DNA of 64,000 nt, taken from NCBI GenBank assembly GCA_902826815.1, contig CADEGF010000001.1, forward strand, positions 36,640 to 100,639, in the 5' to 3' direction. Positions within the stretch are counted from its first letter, which is position 1; every line of letters starts with the position of its first letter. The stretch comes from an uncultured Mycobacteriaceae bacterium. GTDB taxonomy: Bacteria; Actinomycetota; Actinomycetes; Mycobacteriales; Mycobacteriaceae. Made by a program: the position numbers and the translations under genes. The notes beneath the pieces are model-generated. The model did not search any database. It worked only from the letters and a program-made list of their open reading frames with translations, and was not told where the DNA came from. This document shows positions 1 to 10,682 of the stretch, one piece after another.

Positions 1-192
1 CGCCGAAAACACCAGGTCAAGCCAACCTGTGGATGAACCCGCAACTGTGGACAACTTCCTACGAGGTAAACGGTTGCCGATCAGCTGCCCGGCCGGTTCC
101 GTGTACCGCGACCCCCGACCGCACACCCCTGGTACGTGGGACCGACGTTGCTGCGGTATTTCGAAGGCGTCGTCGGGCACCGGCGAGCGCCG
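1..192. other. Non-coding left edge, no gene recognised
   Basis: No convincing coding region is visible before the tam stop codon. Two short related elements lie at 29-37 (TGTGGATGA) and 46-54 (TGTGGACAA). The second is the exact reverse complement of the DnaA-box consensus TTGTCCACA. Two sites alone do not make an origin, and no dnaA or dnaN is nearby. Confidence 0.4.
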
Positions 193-957
193 CTAACCGA
201 CCTGCGCGACGACGAAGATCCTGCGGAACGGGTAGAACGTCCTGCCGTCGGATCGACGCGGATAGGTTTCGTCAAGGATCGGGATGAGCTGCTGGCGGAA
301 CTGCTGCCAGGCCTCGTCCGACAGCCGATCGATCACCGGCCGCAGCGCGGTGCCGGACATCCACTCGAGCACTGGGTTCTCCCCGGACAGATCCTGGATG
401 TACGTGGTCTCCCATGCGTCCACCCGGCAGCCCGCGTCGGTGAGAAGGCCGGCGTACTCGGCGGCCGAGCTGACCCTGTCGCGTTCAGGAAAGGGCATGT
501 CGCGCAGGCGGTTCGCGAACGGCTCACGATGGGCAACGGTGCGAATCGCCTCGTGCGACGGGGTGTTGAAGCTGCCAGGCATCTGCACCGCGATCCACGA
601 GCCTGCCGCAAGTTGCCCCGCCCATCGCACCAGTAGTTCCCGGTGCTCGGGCACCCATTGCAGGGTTGCGTTACTCACCAGAACGTCCGTGTCGGGCTTC
701 GGTTCCCACGACGCGACGTCGCCGATCCTGGCGTCGACCCCACGCTCCCTTGCGGACGCCACCATTTCCGGTGAGCTGTCCAACGCCTCGATCGCCGCGT
801 CCGGCCAGCGGTCGCCGAGCGTCGCGGTGAGATTGCCTGGCCCGCAACCCAGATCCACAACGCGGCGCGGATTCTCGGCACCGACCCGCGAGGTCAGGTC
901 GAGAAACGGTCTGCCGCGGTGGTCGGCGAAGGTGAGGTAGACGTCCGGGTTCCACAT
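193..957 (-). CDS. tam: Trans-aconitate 2-methyltransferase
   Basis: Class I SAM-dependent methyltransferase of 254 residues, close to the roughly 250-260 usual for Tam. The family methylates trans-aconitate, an inhibitor of aconitase, in the cytoplasm. The protein opens with [18 protein letters not shown], a typical Tam start, and has the SAM-binding motif [10 protein letters not shown] at residues 33-42. I set the start at 957 because homology begins there, although the frame stays open upstream. It is divergent from the glycosyltransferase gene. In M. tuberculosis tam (Rv0294) also sits just past ESX-3 beside the Rv0293c hydrolase, so synteny supports the name. Here the glycosyltransferase is inserted between the two. 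Confidence 0.88.
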   Translation of the reverse strand: MWNPDVYLTFADHRGRPFLDLTSRVGAENPRRVVDLGCGPGNLTATLGDRWPDAAIEALDSSPEMVASARERGVDARIGDVASWEPKPDTDVLVSNATLQWVPEHRELLVRWAGQLAAGSWIAVQMPGSFNTPSHEAIRTVAHREPFANRLRDMPFPERDRVSSAAEYAGLLTDAGCRVDAWETTYIQDLSGENPVLEWMSGTALRPVIDRLSDEAWQQFRQQLIPILDETYPRRSDGRTFYPFRRIFVVAQVG

Positions 958-1045
958 GGCACACAGTCTGGCACCCAATTGTTCACAGCTGGTTCGCAGC
1001 GGCGGACCAGCCCGACCGTCAGCAACGCACGGCACGGTGATCGGC

Positions 1046-2884
1046 ATGACTGCCGCTGCCGACAGGCACGCTCGAATCATGCTCGCGGCGCTGCTCGCGG
1101 TCACCGCCGCGCTGTACCTGTGGAATCTGTCGGCAACCGGTTACGGCAACCTCTTCTACGCGGCAGCGGCGGAAGCGGGATCGCAGCGTTGGTCGGCTTG
1201 GTTCTTCGGATCACTGGACGCGAACAACTTCATCACCGTCGACAAACCGCCCGCTGCGTTGTGGGTAACCGGGTTGTCGGTCCGGATCTTCGGGATGAAC
1301 AGCTGGTCGGTGCTGGCGCCCCAGGCGTTGATGGGTGCGGCATCGGTGGCCGTTCTTTACGCCACTGTTCGCCGCTCATTCGACGACGTCCGTACCGGAA
1401 CGATCGCCGGCCTCCTTGCCGGGACCGCGCTGGCATGCACACCCGCGGCGGCGTTGATCTTCCGCTTCAACAACCCCGATGCACTGCTGGTCCTGGTATT
1501 GACGGTGGCAGGCTACTGCCTGATCCGGGGCGTCGAGGCCGCATCGTGGCGCTGGCTTGTGCTGGTCGGAATCGCCATGGGCGGAGCGTTTTTGACGAAG
1601 ATGCTCGAGGGTTTCCTGCCGCTGCCCGCATTCGCGCTGACGTATCTCCTGCTGGCGCCGACGAGTTGGCGCAAGCGACTGCTCCATCTGCTCGGCGCCA
1701 CCGGCGCTCTGGTCGCCGCCGCGGGCTGGTGGGTGCTTGCGGTCCAACTCGTCCCCGTGACCGCGCGGCCCTACATCGGCGGGTCGACCGACAACACCGT
1801 GATGCAACTCGCCGTCGGGTACAACGGCATGACCCGCATCCTCGGCCGCAAGAGGAATCATGTCGCTGACCTCGCGGCACCGACGATCGGGCACGGATGG
1901 TCGCGGATGGGCGGCAGCGCGGGAGTGGGTCGGCTGTTCACCGCGGAGATGGCCAACGAGATCTCCTGGCTGCTGCCCGCCGCGCTTTTGACCATCGTCT
2001 TCGGCGTCTATCTCGTGGTGCGCGGCCGACTGAGCCGAGGCGAGAAGGCGGCGCTGACGATGTTCACGGGCTGGCTGCTGGTCGCCGCGCTGGTGTTCAG
2101 CTACATGAGTGGCATGGTCCACCCGTACTACACCGTGGCGATGGCGCCTGCGGTCGCGGGGCTTGCGGGCCTTGGCGCGGCGTGGGGGTGGCGTGACCGG
2201 GCCGGCTACGACGGCAGGATCGTGCTGTCGGCGATGATCGCCATCACCGCGGTGTGGTCGGCAATGCTTCTGCACCGCAACGCTTTCGGTCCGCCGTGGC
2301 TTCCGTGGACGCTCGCGGCCGTTTCGGTCGTGGCCGCCATTGCGGTGCTGGGTCTCGGGACACGCCGAACGGTGGCTCCCGCCATGATCATCGGCGTGCT
2401 CGCCGCGGTCGGTGGCGCGGCCGCCTTCTCGATCGCCACCGTCGCCACACCCCATCAGGGTTCGATCCCGGCCGCACTGAAGAAGGGCGCCGCCCAGATG
2501 GGCAACTGGACGGGTGACGAGGCGACCAACGCCGCGCTCGCAGACGTGTTGGCCGATACGCACACACAATGGTCGGCGGCGACGAACGGCTCGCAGTCGG
2601 CTGCGGCGCTGGAGGTCTCATCCGGTACGTCGGTGATGGCGATCGGTGGATGGAGCGGCGACCCGGTGCCAACGCTGCAGTCGTTCATCGACGACGTCAA
2701 CGCGGGAAAGATCACCTATTACGTCGAGGCCGGTCGGGGCGGCCTATCCCCGGACAACGGGCACCGCGAGGTCATCTTCGGCCGCACTCACAACGCCGCC
2801 CACACCCGCGAGATCGCCGAATGGGTGGCCAACCACTATCGCGGAACCGTGATCGGCGAATCGACTGTCTATCGACTCACGTAG
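1046..2884 (+). CDS. GT39-family integral membrane glycosyltransferase
   Basis: A 612-residue polytopic membrane protein of the ArnT/PMT-like glycosyltransferase 39 superfamily, often annotated as a YkcB-type mannosyltransferase. Such enzymes move a sugar from a polyprenyl-phosphate donor to an acceptor on the outer face of the membrane. Visible features are an N-terminal membrane segment (about 10-27), an extracytoplasmic loop with acidic residues (Asp58) followed by DKPP at 66-69, about a dozen hydrophobic segments, and a soluble C-terminal domain from about residue 480. Start ATG at 1046; an in-frame GTG at 1037 is possible. Neither has a strong ribosome-binding site. The acceptor is unknown. 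Confidence 0.75.
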   Translation: MTAAADRHARIMLAALLAVTAALYLWNLSATGYGNLFYAAAAEAGSQRWSAWFFGSLDANNFITVDKPPAALWVTGLSVRIFGMNSWSVLAPQALMGAASVAVLYATVRRSFDDVRTGTIAGLLAGTALACTPAAALIFRFNNPDALLVLVLTVAGYCLIRGVEAASWRWLVLVGIAMGGAFLTKMLEGFLPLPAFALTYLLLAPTSWRKRLLHLLGATGALVAAAGWWVLAVQLVPVTARPYIGGSTDNTVMQLAVGYNGMTRILGRKRNHVADLAAPTIGHGWSRMGGSAGVGRLFTAEMANEISWLLPAALLTIVFGVYLVVRGRLSRGEKAALTMFTGWLLVAALVFSYMSGMVHPYYTVAMAPAVAGLAGLGAAWGWRDRAGYDGRIVLSAMIAITAVWSAMLLHRNAFGPPWLPWTLAAVSVVAAIAVLGLGTRRTVAPAMIIGVLAAVGGAAAFSIATVATPHQGSIPAALKKGAAQMGNWTGDEATNAALADVLADTHTQWSAATNGSQSAAALEVSSGTSVMAIGGWSGDPVPTLQSFIDDVNAGKITYYVEAGRGGLSPDNGHREVIFGRTHNAAHTREIAEWVANHYRGTVIGESTVYRLT

Positions 2885-2909
2885 CCACCCCCGCTGGTTA
2901 CCATCAGGA

Positions 2910-4118
2910 GTGTCCTCTTCCCAGCCGCCCAACGTCGAGCCGGTTGACCCGCCCATTCCCTTGCCCGACGTCGCGGGCGCCGACGCATCCGCACGCGGGC
3001 TTCCGCGGCGCGTCGATCTGACGCTGCGCCAACGGCTGATCGTGGACTCCTCTGCGATCGCCGACCTCGGCCTGCGTACCGCGCTGGCCTCGGTGGTCGG
3101 CGCGGCGATGCTGCCGCAGGTAGCGCTGTCCGCGCTGAACAGGTCGGGGGCCAGGGAGCAGCGCGACGCACTCCGGTTCTACGCCGAACTGGGTGCCAGG
3201 AAGAACCCAGAAGTCGCCTTCCCCACACCGACCGAGGTGCCGCGGATCTCGTCGCGTCCTGCGAATCCCATCGCGGAGTGGATGGCCAACGGCCGCGTGC
3301 ACAACATCCGCTTCAACAGCAGTTTTCGGGCAATCAACCCCGCGATGCGTGACCAGTGCGCGTCCCACGAGCGCAACAACGTCGTGCATGCCCAGCATTG
3401 GCGTCATGACGACGGGCCCCATCCCACGCTGTGTGTGGTCCACGGCTTCATGGGATCTGCCTACCTGTTCAACGGTCTGTTCTTCTCGCTGCCGTGGTTC
3501 TACCGCTCGGGCTACGACATCATGCTGTATACGCTGCCGTTCCATGGCCGGCGCGCCGAAAAGTACTCTCCCTACAGCGGTTACGGTCTGTTCGCCAACG
3601 GCTTCGCCGGTTTCGCCGAAGCGATGGCACAGGCGGTACACGACTTCCGATCCTTGATGGACTATCTGGAGTTCACCGGCGTCGACCGGATCGCATTGAC
3701 AGGGATGTCGCTCGGCGGCTACACGTCTGCGTTGATCGCATGCGCCGACGACCGCATCCAGGCCGTCATCCCAAACGTGCCCGTCGTCATGCCCGACAAG
3801 CTGATCGACGAATGGTGGCCCGCGAACATGCTGGTGTCAGTCGGCGATTTCCTCAGCGATTCAAGCGATGAACTGCAATCGGCCGCAGCGATGTTCCACT
3901 CACCGTTGAACTATCCGGCGCTGGTGCCGAAGGACCGGCGGTTGATCATTGCGGGCCTTGGCGACCGCCTTGCGCCGCCGCAGCAGGCGGAGGCGCTGTG
4001 GGAGCACTGGGACCGCTGCGCGTTCCACTGGTTTCCCGGCAACCACATCCTGCACGTCAGCCAGCCCGACTACCTGCGCAGGATGACGCGCTTCATGCGC
4101 GACTTCATGTTCAACTAG
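2910..4118 (+). CDS. Alpha/beta-hydrolase, Rv0293c-like
   Basis: A 402-residue predicted alpha/beta-hydrolase, the size of M. tuberculosis Rv0293c (about 400 aa), which holds the same place beside eccE3. The oxyanion-hole segment HGFMG starts near residue 178, the nucleophile elbow GMSLGG spans 265-270 with Ser267, an Asp is present in GLGDRLAPP near 350, and a His lies in GNHILH near 379. The first 160 residues do not belong to the fold and are unassigned. No signal peptide is evident. Start is GTG at 2910, with an AGG only a few bases upstream, so the exact start is uncertain. Its stop overlaps that of eccE3 as CTAG. Substrate unknown. Confidence 0.75.
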   Translation: MSSSQPPNVEPVDPPIPLPDVAGADASARGLPRRVDLTLRQRLIVDSSAIADLGLRTALASVVGAAMLPQVALSALNRSGAREQRDALRFYAELGARKNPEVAFPTPTEVPRISSRPANPIAEWMANGRVHNIRFNSSFRAINPAMRDQCASHERNNVVHAQHWRHDDGPHPTLCVVHGFMGSAYLFNGLFFSLPWFYRSGYDIMLYTLPFHGRRAEKYSPYSGYGLFANGFAGFAEAMAQAVHDFRSLMDYLEFTGVDRIALTGMSLGGYTSALIACADDRIQAVIPNVPVVMPDKLIDEWWPANMLVSVGDFLSDSSDELQSAAAMFHSPLNYPALVPKDRRLIIAGLGDRLAPPQQAEALWEHWDRCAFHWFPGNHILHVSQPDYLRRMTRFMRDFMFN

Positions 4119-4963
4119 GGCAGCCGCTCGACCGAAAGCGGATGCAGTGCGTTCAGCGCGACACCGTGGCGTCCCCGCTGCGCGGTCAGGCCGGGCAACG
4201 GCGCCTTTCCCGGCCGCTGCGCGGTGAGCACTGCGCAGGCCGCCGCCACGGTGGGTTGTGCTGCGGTGCCGGACATTTCCAGTGCGGTCCACGTTTCGCC
4301 CGACGCCTGCGTCCGCAGTGCGTACAGCGTCTGGTCCAGCTCGTCACCGACAGGAACGCGATAGGCCGCGAGATAGCCCGCGTCGGTGTGCACACCTCGC
4401 CAGGTTTCTTTTCCTGCCGGTAGCGGCGGCACTTCGGCAGGGTCGACGAGCGCGGTGCTGAAGCCGGCTTCTCCCAAGTGGTCGCGCAGTCGCCGGATCG
4501 CCGTCTCGGCCGTTCCATCGAGCGGGATGTCAGCCGAACGTGCCTGCAGCGCAGCCAGATTGTCCGCCGCGTCGAGTGTCAGCCCGATCCAGGTCGTGCG
4601 CCGAGAACCTGCGTCCCTGCTGGTGACCCGCACCGAATCGGCGCGCAGGCCGTAGCGGTCCAGATATCCGGTGATCACAGCGAGCGGCGGGTGCTGACTG
4701 GCCGATTCCGGTTCCACCCGCAGCAGCACCGTGGTTCGTGAGCCTGCGGCCGAATTGCGACGTCCACGGTTACGGTTTCGTCGCCAGACGCCGAGGCGGC
4801 GCGCCACCAAGGTGGTGAGAAACGCTCCACGCCACCACGCGAACAGGATGACGACCGCGGCCACTGCGATACCGAGCAACCAGCGATCGCGGATCGACGT
4901 CCATGGATACGCCAACGCGGCGGGCACGATGAACAGCAGCGCCAACGTGATTCGAGCCGTCAT
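4115..4963 (-). CDS. eccE3: ESX-3 secretion system protein EccE3
   Basis: Last gene of the ESX-3 operon. EccE is an inner-membrane subunit at the periphery of the EccB-C-D-E core complex. The 282-residue product has two N-terminal membrane segments (about 5-20 and 28-45), a basic stretch, then a soluble domain, which is the EccE layout. It is somewhat shorter than M. tuberculosis EccE3 (about 330 aa). The start was chosen at 4963 because it overlaps the mycP3 stop by four bases (ATGA), the coupling used throughout this operon. Its stop overlaps that of the convergent hydrolase as CTAG. Identity rests on position and topology more than on motifs. Confidence 0.85.
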   Translation of the reverse strand: MTARITLALLFIVPAALAYPWTSIRDRWLLGIAVAAVVILFAWWRGAFLTTLVARRLGVWRRNRNRGRRNSAAGSRTTVLLRVEPESASQHPPLAVITGYLDRYGLRADSVRVTSRDAGSRRTTWIGLTLDAADNLAALQARSADIPLDGTAETAIRRLRDHLGEAGFSTALVDPAEVPPLPAGKETWRGVHTDAGYLAAYRVPVGDELDQTLYALRTQASGETWTALEMSGTAAQPTVAAACAVLTAQRPGKAPLPGLTAQRGRHGVALNALHPLSVERLP

Positions 4964-6309
4964 ACCTGGGTTTCCTTCCTTCGGTGCGCGATGACGGCCG
5001 TGGCCAGCACCACCACCGCGAGCGCCCCGGTCCCCGCGAACGCGATGATGCGCGGCAGTGGGTCCTCCGCCGCGGGCGCAGGCGGGGCCGCGATCTGCTT
5101 GCGCTGCAGCGTCTCCGGATCGACGGGTGGCACCTGCCACGTCATCGCGGCCACCGGGTCGACGCTTCCTGCACCGACCATGTTCGACGGCGACTGCGCG
5201 GCACCCTGCGCCGTCTCGGTGAGCCTGCGTACCACCTGCGTCGCGGTCAGCTCGGGAAACCTGCTGCGCACCAATGCCGCAACGCCGGATACGTATGCCG
5301 CGGCATAACTGGTGCCGTTGATTCCGAACAGCTCCTGCTTGTCGTTGGGAAGCGCATTTGCGATACCGCCGCCTGGAGCGTTACTCACCGATGCGACGTT
5401 CTCACCCGGTGCGGCGATACCCAACCACGGTCCGGCCATCGTGAACTCCGACGGCTGGCCGGTGGCGGTCAGGGAGCCGACCGACAGCACGTACTGCTGC
5501 CACCACGACGGGATGGAGATCGAGGTCACCGTCGACCAGCCGCCGTTGACGGGATTCGATTCGCACGCCACCCCGGTCGCAAGGCCGCCGCGGTTGTTGC
5601 CGGCCGCGGCGATGATCACCGCATCCTTCTGCACGGCCGCGTACTGCAGCGCGGCACCGAGTTCGGTCTGGTCGATGTTCTTGTTGGCCGGTATGCAGGT
5701 GATCGCCGAGATGTTGATGACGCGCGCACCCAGGTCGGCGGCCCGCACGACAGCTCGGGCCAGGTTGCTGACATCGGTTGCCGCACGGCTGACTTCGGGG
5801 TCGCCGCTCGGCGTGCGCGGCGAGAACTTCGCCGACGTCTGTCTGATCGAGATGAGCCTCGCGGCCGGGGCCACCCCGGAGAACCCGTCGCCGCCGGGCT
5901 GGCCCGCGATCAGACCGGCGATCAGCGTGCCATGACCGTCGCAGTCGGTCAGGCCGTCGGTCGACTCGACGAAGTCACCGCCGGGGTCGACGTTGGGAAG
6001 CCGCGGACCAGGCTGCACACCGGTGTCGATGACGGCGACGGTCTGGCCCTCGCCGCGGGAGTGCCGCCACGCATCGGAAAGGTTGAGCGCCAACTGGTTC
6101 GGGTTGACCGCACCAGGATCGGTGCCCGGCAACGCACCCGTCGCCGAACAGGGGCTGCGTTGCGTCATCGGCTGCGCGGGGCCCGCGTTACCGGGCGGCG
6201 GCGGAGCCTGTGGTTCGACCGAGGGCGGGCTGATGGCACCCGCCGCCGGACACGCGATCAGCGCCACCGCCGAAATGGCGGCAAGCGAACAGATTCCGCT
6301 CCGGATCAC
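4960..6309 (-). CDS. mycP3: ESX-3 mycosin, membrane-anchored subtilisin-like protease
   Basis: S8 subtilase (mycosin-3) of 449 residues, essential for a stable ESX-3 complex. An N-terminal signal sequence (about 1-25) is followed by a proline-rich stretch and the protease domain. The catalytic triad is Asp95 in VAVIDTG, His126 in DGHGT and Ser334 in GTSYAAA, with oxyanion Asn238 in AGNN. A single C-terminal membrane helix (about 420-442) and a short positive tail anchor it with the protease in the periplasm. The start is GTG at 6309, overlapping the eccD3 stop by four bases. Length matches M. tuberculosis MycP3 (about 461). Confidence 0.95.
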   Translation of the reverse strand: MIRSGICSLAAISAVALIACPAAGAISPPSVEPQAPPPPGNAGPAQPMTQRSPCSATGALPGTDPGAVNPNQLALNLSDAWRHSRGEGQTVAVIDTGVQPGPRLPNVDPGGDFVESTDGLTDCDGHGTLIAGLIAGQPGGDGFSGVAPAARLISIRQTSAKFSPRTPSGDPEVSRAATDVSNLARAVVRAADLGARVINISAITCIPANKNIDQTELGAALQYAAVQKDAVIIAAAGNNRGGLATGVACESNPVNGGWSTVTSISIPSWWQQYVLSVGSLTATGQPSEFTMAGPWLGIAAPGENVASVSNAPGGGIANALPNDKQELFGINGTSYAAAYVSGVAALVRSRFPELTATQVVRRLTETAQGAAQSPSNMVGAGSVDPVAAMTWQVPPVDPETLQRKQIAAPPAPAAEDPLPRIIAFAGTGALAVVVLATAVIAHRRKETQV

Positions 6310-7727
6310 CGATTCAGCACCAGGTCGAACAGTCCGACGAGGTAGGCCGCCAGCGGGATGACCGAGGCGTCGATGGTCGCGGCTGCGAAGCCGACCAGCC
6401 GTCGCATCGGCAGCGAGTAGTTGTCCGGGTCGGCGACGCCCGGGTTCAGCGCGATCACCACCCACACCACGACGAGCGCCGCGAGCACCGCGAGCGCCCA
6501 CCATGCCGAGGGATACCGGCCCGTCGCGGCGAAGACGATCACGAGCACCACCGTCAGCAGGTAGCCATGGCTCAGCAGCCATGCCTTGCATGCGGCGGTA
6601 TCCCAGAGCCGGGCCCGCAGCGTCGCGCCGGCAGCGGCGGCCACCACCAGGATCCACGCCCACACCCGCGGGGGTTCGGAGGGCAGCCCGACGACCAGCA
6701 GCGAACCGATGATCGACAGCAGCACGCCTGCAGCGATGAAACCTGTTTGATGCGAATCACTGCGCCGCACTCGGCGCGGCAGGTCCTCGAGAACCCGGCG
6801 CGGCTGCGCAGAGGGCGTCGGGTCGCCCGGTGCCGGGATGACCGGAAACGGGAATCGCGCCCAGACCGCGGACAGCTGCGCCGCCTGCACCGTCACCAGG
6901 AGGGCGAAGACGATCAGGCCGCAGCCGATACTGCTGACCGGGAAATGCCACAGCGTGGCGACGCCCGCGGCCAGCAGGACACCGAGCCCCGTCACCACCG
7001 CACCGGTGAAGAACGCGACCGCACGTTCGGTGACGATGCGGCTGATCAGCGCCCACGCCGTGACGCCTGCAGCACCGAGAACGACGTTGGCTGCACCGAA
7101 TTCGCCAGGCACGGCGAGCGCGAACGCGGCGGCGACCGGGACAAGCGCACCGATCGACAGCGCCACCGAGAACTCCGGAAGCCTGACTCGGGTGAGGAGA
7201 GCGGCCAGCACGGCGGCGACCGCCACGACGCTCACCGTCACCAGCCCGATCAGCCCCCCGACAGCGGCATGATGTGCGACCGCGAAGGCGGTGCTCACCA
7301 GCAGCAGGCCGATGACTGCCATCGCCGCGGCGCGACGGATCTGCCCGATTCCCCACGGCCGGTTCCTTGCCGCCGAGAAGATCACCGCGGCGTCGGCGAT
7401 GTCTTCGACGATCGGCGGCGACGAGGGCCCCGCGGGCAGCGGCTGCAACGCCAAGAGGTCGCCGTCGACGACGCCGACCGTGTCCAGTGTGGCGTCGAGG
7501 CTGAACGGTGCGCCGCCGATGGGTGCAAGGCTCAGCCGCGCCGGACCGTCACCGTCCGTGTCATTGTCACCGTCTGTCGGTAGCGCCAAACGCTGTACGG
7601 CGGGAATGATTTCGCGCAGGGGAAGCTCTGCGGGCAGCGCCATTTCGGTCAGCCTGCCGGTGGCGCCGGAATCCGAGGCGGCAAGCACGGCGACTCGGAC
7701 GATGGGTATCACAGTGTTGTTCGACAT
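6306..7727 (-). CDS. eccD3: ESX-3 secretion system membrane channel protein EccD3
   Basis: A 473-residue subunit, the same size as M. tuberculosis EccD3. The first 100 residues form the ubiquitin-like cytoplasmic domain, followed by about eleven hydrophobic transmembrane segments from residue 130 to the C-terminus. EccD dimers form the membrane vestibule of the type VII core complex. The start ATG at 7727 lies inside the espG3 coding region (19-base overlap), and the stop overlaps mycP3, indicating translational coupling within the operon. Confidence 0.95.
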   Translation of the reverse strand: MSNNTVIPIVRVAVLAASDSGATGRLTEMALPAELPLREIIPAVQRLALPTDGDNDTDGDGPARLSLAPIGGAPFSLDATLDTVGVVDGDLLALQPLPAGPSSPPIVEDIADAAVIFSAARNRPWGIGQIRRAAAMAVIGLLLVSTAFAVAHHAAVGGLIGLVTVSVVAVAAVLAALLTRVRLPEFSVALSIGALVPVAAAFALAVPGEFGAANVVLGAAGVTAWALISRIVTERAVAFFTGAVVTGLGVLLAAGVATLWHFPVSSIGCGLIVFALLVTVQAAQLSAVWARFPFPVIPAPGDPTPSAQPRRVLEDLPRRVRRSDSHQTGFIAAGVLLSIIGSLLVVGLPSEPPRVWAWILVVAAAAGATLRARLWDTAACKAWLLSHGYLLTVVLVIVFAATGRYPSAWWALAVLAALVVVWVVIALNPGVADPDNYSLPMRRLVGFAAATIDASVIPLAAYLVGLFDLVLNR

Positions 7728-8518
7728 TGCTCTCTCTCGTCAAAGTCGCGGGTGAGCTGCAGGTCGGGAAACCAGGAGCCGTCCGGGAGCGCGGCGATCA
7801 ACCGGTCGACGGCGGTCGCGATCGCGAACGGGGTGCCGGGGCTGAAAGTCGACACCCACTCCCCGTCGAAGCCGCGCACGGGGCTCACCAGGATGCGGCC
7901 TTGTTGAGAATCGACGATGCCGACACCGACATCGGTGGTGACATGGTGGCCGTCGCGGCGCTGGCCGGCGACGATCTCCACGTAGCTGCGGCGGTCGGTG
8001 AACACCGACTGCACCACATGGCGCGCGGCTTCCGGGATACCAAGGAAATCGAGGACTTCCGCGACGGGCGCACCGTTGCGAATGCGGTCGTCCGCGCGCG
8101 AACCCACCTGCGCGGGCAGCGAGAACTCCGGGAACCTCGCAGGCGCACGACCCGAAAGTCCCGCGGCCACGATCGGGACGAGCGCATCGGGGTCGCCGAT
8201 GTCCATCTCGGTGAAGGTGACCAGGTGCGCGTTGCGCAGCGCCACCACCGTGTGCTCACCGCGGCGTGCGACCAACCCACGCAACAGGTCGCCTGCCGGG
8301 GTGACGAACCGGAGCTCGAGCCACTGCCTCGGATGGCACACCAACCGAATCCAGGTCGCGACGGCCGGATCGACATCGTCGGCAGCGAACTCTGCCCGGC
8401 GACCGTCGGGCGGGTTGGGCGGGGTTACGGCAAGCACCCAGGGAAAATTCCCCGCGCCGACGAAATCCGCGATGCGCCAGGCCTGCTCGACGGTCAGCTC
8501 GACAGCGTTAGGACGCAT
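7709..8518 (-). CDS. espG3: ESX-3 PE/PPE-specific chaperone EspG3
   Basis: Cytosolic chaperone that binds the helical tip of ESX-3 PE-PPE dimers (here PE5-PPE4) and keeps them soluble for secretion. The N-terminus [19 protein letters not shown] and internal [16 protein letters not shown] are typical of EspG3. The product is 269 residues, against about 290-295 in M. tuberculosis and M. smegmatis. Compared with my memory of those proteins, about 15-20 residues are missing between RRAEF (about residue 43) and VDPAVATW, and the C-terminal tail is short. The start ATG at 8518 abuts the esxH stop; the 3' end overlaps eccD3 by 19 bases. Confidence 0.92.
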   Translation of the reverse strand: MRPNAVELTVEQAWRIADFVGAGNFPWVLAVTPPNPPDGRRAEFAADDVDPAVATWIRLVCHPRQWLELRFVTPAGDLLRGLVARRGEHTVVALRNAHLVTFTEMDIGDPDALVPIVAAGLSGRAPARFPEFSLPAQVGSRADDRIRNGAPVAEVLDFLGIPEAARHVVQSVFTDRRSYVEIVAGQRRDGHHVTTDVGVGIVDSQQGRILVSPVRGFDGEWVSTFSPGTPFAIATAVDRLIAALPDGSWFPDLQLTRDFDEREQCRTTL

Positions 8519-8806
8519 CTATCCCCACTTGGCGCCTTCGGACTGGTCCCTGGCGTTCATCGACATGGTGTTCTGCTCGTGGGTGGACGCCATTGCGCGG
8601 TACGCACGCACCAGCTCCTCGAGTGCGGTATTCCACTGCGCCTGCCAGGCCTGGTAGGTCATCCCGGTGTCGCCCTGCCACGCGCCTGCCAGCGCGGCCT
8701 GCTCGCTCGCGACGTCCGCGCCGACCGCGTGCAGAGCGGCTGAGTAGCTTGACATTTCGCCCGAGTGCGCCAGCATCGCCGGGTAGTTGTACATGATCTG
8801 CGACAT
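8519..8806 (-). CDS. esxH: ESX-3 WXG100 secreted protein EsxH (TB10.4-like)
   Basis: A 95-residue WXG100 protein starting [14 protein letters not shown], as in TB10.4/EsxH, with the turn motif WQG near residues 43-45 between two helices. EsxH forms a tight heterodimer with EsxG that is secreted through ESX-3 and takes part in iron and zinc acquisition; in pathogens it also targets host ESCRT. There is no signal peptide, as expected for type VII substrates. esxG lies immediately upstream (24-base gap) and the two are surely co-translated. Confidence 0.96.
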   Translation of the reverse strand: MSQIMYNYPAMLAHSGEMSSYSAALHAVGADVASEQAALAGAWQGDTGMTYQAWQAQWNTALEELVRAYRAMASTHEQNTMSMNARDQSEGAKWG

Positions 8807-8830
8807 GGTCGTTGGCCTTTCCGATCTAAC

Positions 8831-9124
8831 TCAGATAGAGGTGTAGGTGCTTGCCGCTGCCGCATCCTGTGCGACGTAGTTGCCCGCGGCGTCGCCGAGG
8901 TTGACCTGCGCGATGTCGAGCAGCGCGTTGACCTTCGCCGACACCTCGACGAACCGGGCGTGTGCGGCCTGGAACGCCGCCGACGACTCGCCCATGTGGA
9001 AGGCCTGCGCGGACGTGGCGGCCTGTTCGGCCTGTGCGATGGTGCTGCGCATCAGCGCGGTCTTCGCACCGAAGGCCGCCTCGGATGCGACCAGTTGGGG
9101 AATATGAGCATCGAGGAGGCTCAT
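8831..9124 (-). CDS. esxG: ESX-3 secreted protein EsxG
   Basis: A 97-residue partner of EsxH, starting [19 protein letters not shown]. The turn between the helices reads HMG instead of WxG, as is usual for EsxG. The C-terminal tail contains YVAQD, which fits the type VII secretion signal YxxxD/E carried by one partner of each dimer. The start ATG overlaps the PPE4 stop by four bases. Confidence 0.96.
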   Translation of the reverse strand: MSLLDAHIPQLVASEAAFGAKTALMRSTIAQAEQAATSAQAFHMGESSAAFQAAHARFVEVSAKVNALLDIAQVNLGDAAGNYVAQDAAAASTYTSI

Positions 9125-10680
9125 GGTTTCTTCCTTTCTTCTCCATCATCGGGTTGTTGTTCATCTGCTTCCCACGTCGTGGGCAGCATCGGGCTGACGG
9201 GTCCACCGCCAAACGAGTCACCTGGCAGGCGGGTCAGCCCTGCGGCGGGCGCATCGGACTTGCTCGTCGTGCCGCTGAAACCCATCGGCCCCGCACCGCG
9301 GTTCGACGCGGACACCCGCGCCTCCTCGGGCGGTGGCGCCGTGTCGGTTCCGGAGTCAAGGTCCATGTACTCGTCGCGGTATCCGCGTTCCTTGACCGCC
9401 GCACCGCGCCGCCTGCGCGCGCGCCTCTTCTCGCGGGCCGCCGCCGCGGCGGCCAACGCCGCAGCTGCGGGGATGTCGGCGGCAGGCGCCTTGGCGACGG
9501 TGCCCTCGCGCAAAGTCGGGGTGAAGCCTTCTCCTGGATAGTCGCCGCGAACCGCATACGCCACGCTCGCCGCGGGTGCGACGGTGGGCGCCGCCGTGGC
9601 AGGGGCGGCAGGGGCGGCAGCGGACGACCCGGCGACACCCGGGCTGACCGCGGTCGGCGCGACACTCGCGACGGGCCACGGCGCGCTTTCGCTGCGGGTG
9701 GCGGCCGGCGCCCCCTGCCCCTCGGGTTCGACCTCGACGGGCGCCTGGGGTTCTTCGGCCTTGCCGAAAATCTCGTTGGCGACACCCAACACGATGCCGA
9801 GCGTCATGCCGAGAAGGGGCCACAACAGCAGCTGAGGATACGTCAGGGAGGCGCCGACCCACGAAACCGCCTGCCACGCAACGGCGAACAGGAAGGGCCC
9901 CCACGTCACCAACGCCTCGGACGGGTTGGTGAGGAAGTCGGTGATCAGCTGGATGCTGTTGCCGATGGGATCTTGGAAGAAGTTCAGGATCGGCTCGAAC
10001 AGGTCGTTGACATAGTCGGTGTACCAGGTGAGTAAGTCGGAGATGATGTTGGACAGATCCAGAGAGGTGCCCGATTCGACGGCCTCCGCCTGTGCGGCCA
10101 TCTGCTGACCCGTCGCGGCGGCGTTACCCGCTTCGCCAACGCCCGGCTGCAGCAGGAACGGTGCGGGCGCCGTGGTCGGTGCCGCTGCGAGCGCCGCGCC
10201 GGACACCGCTTCGTAGGTGCCCATGGCGGTGGCGGCCTGAATCCACATCCTGACGTAGTCGGCTTCGTTGAGCGCAATCGGAATCATGTTGATACCGAGG
10301 AAGTTCGTGGCCGTCAGCACGCCGTGCACGACATGGTTGGCGATCAGCTCGGGCATCGTCGGCGTGGTGGCGAGCGCGGTCGTGTATGCGGCGGCCGCGG
10401 TTTCGTGCTGAGCGGCCGACGCCGCGCTGTTGGCGCTCGCATCGGCCAGCCAGGCCAAGTAGGGAGCATGGGCCGCTACGTATTGTTCGGCGCTCGGTCC
10501 CTGCCACGCCCCGGCCTGAACTTCACCGAGCAGTGCGGTGAGTTCGGCAGCGGCCGAGGCGTATTCGGTGCTCAACGACTGCCAGGCCCCCGCTGCGGCA
10601 AGTAGCGATCCCGGACCGGGGCCACTGCTCAGCAGCGTCGAGTGCACTTCCGGAGGAAGCGCCATCCATGGGCCTGTCAT
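9121..10680 (-). CDS. PPE4: PPE4, ESX-3-associated PPE protein (PPW subfamily)
   Basis: A 519-residue PPE protein close to M. tuberculosis PPE4 (about 513). The conserved N-terminal domain carries the PPE-type motif LPPEVHS and a WQG near residue 59 that pairs with PE and EspG. Hydrophobic segments occupy about 220-300. A long Ala/Pro-rich linker follows, and near the C-terminus GFSGTT and PMLPTTW match the PPE-PPW subfamily signature (GFxGT and PxxPxxW). It is encoded directly downstream of PE5, its expected partner. PE5-PPE4 is linked to iron-mycobactin use in M. tuberculosis. Confidence 0.95.
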   Translation of the reverse strand: MTGPWMALPPEVHSTLLSSGPGPGSLLAAAGAWQSLSTEYASAAAELTALLGEVQAGAWQGPSAEQYVAAHAPYLAWLADASANSAASAAQHETAAAAYTTALATTPTMPELIANHVVHGVLTATNFLGINMIPIALNEADYVRMWIQAATAMGTYEAVSGAALAAAPTTAPAPFLLQPGVGEAGNAAATGQQMAAQAEAVESGTSLDLSNIISDLLTWYTDYVNDLFEPILNFFQDPIGNSIQLITDFLTNPSEALVTWGPFLFAVAWQAVSWVGASLTYPQLLLWPLLGMTLGIVLGVANEIFGKAEEPQAPVEVEPEGQGAPAATRSESAPWPVASVAPTAVSPGVAGSSAAAPAAPATAAPTVAPAASVAYAVRGDYPGEGFTPTLREGTVAKAPAADIPAAAALAAAAAAREKRRARRRRGAAVKERGYRDEYMDLDSGTDTAPPPEEARVSASNRGAGPMGFSGTTSKSDAPAAGLTRLPGDSFGGGPVSPMLPTTWEADEQQPDDGEERKKP

Positions 10681-10682
10681 CG

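Noticed and set aside
1376-2569. 397-codon minus-strand frame inside the GT39 gene
   Set aside because: Low-complexity Arg/His/Gly product; the plus strand gives a coherent membrane protein.
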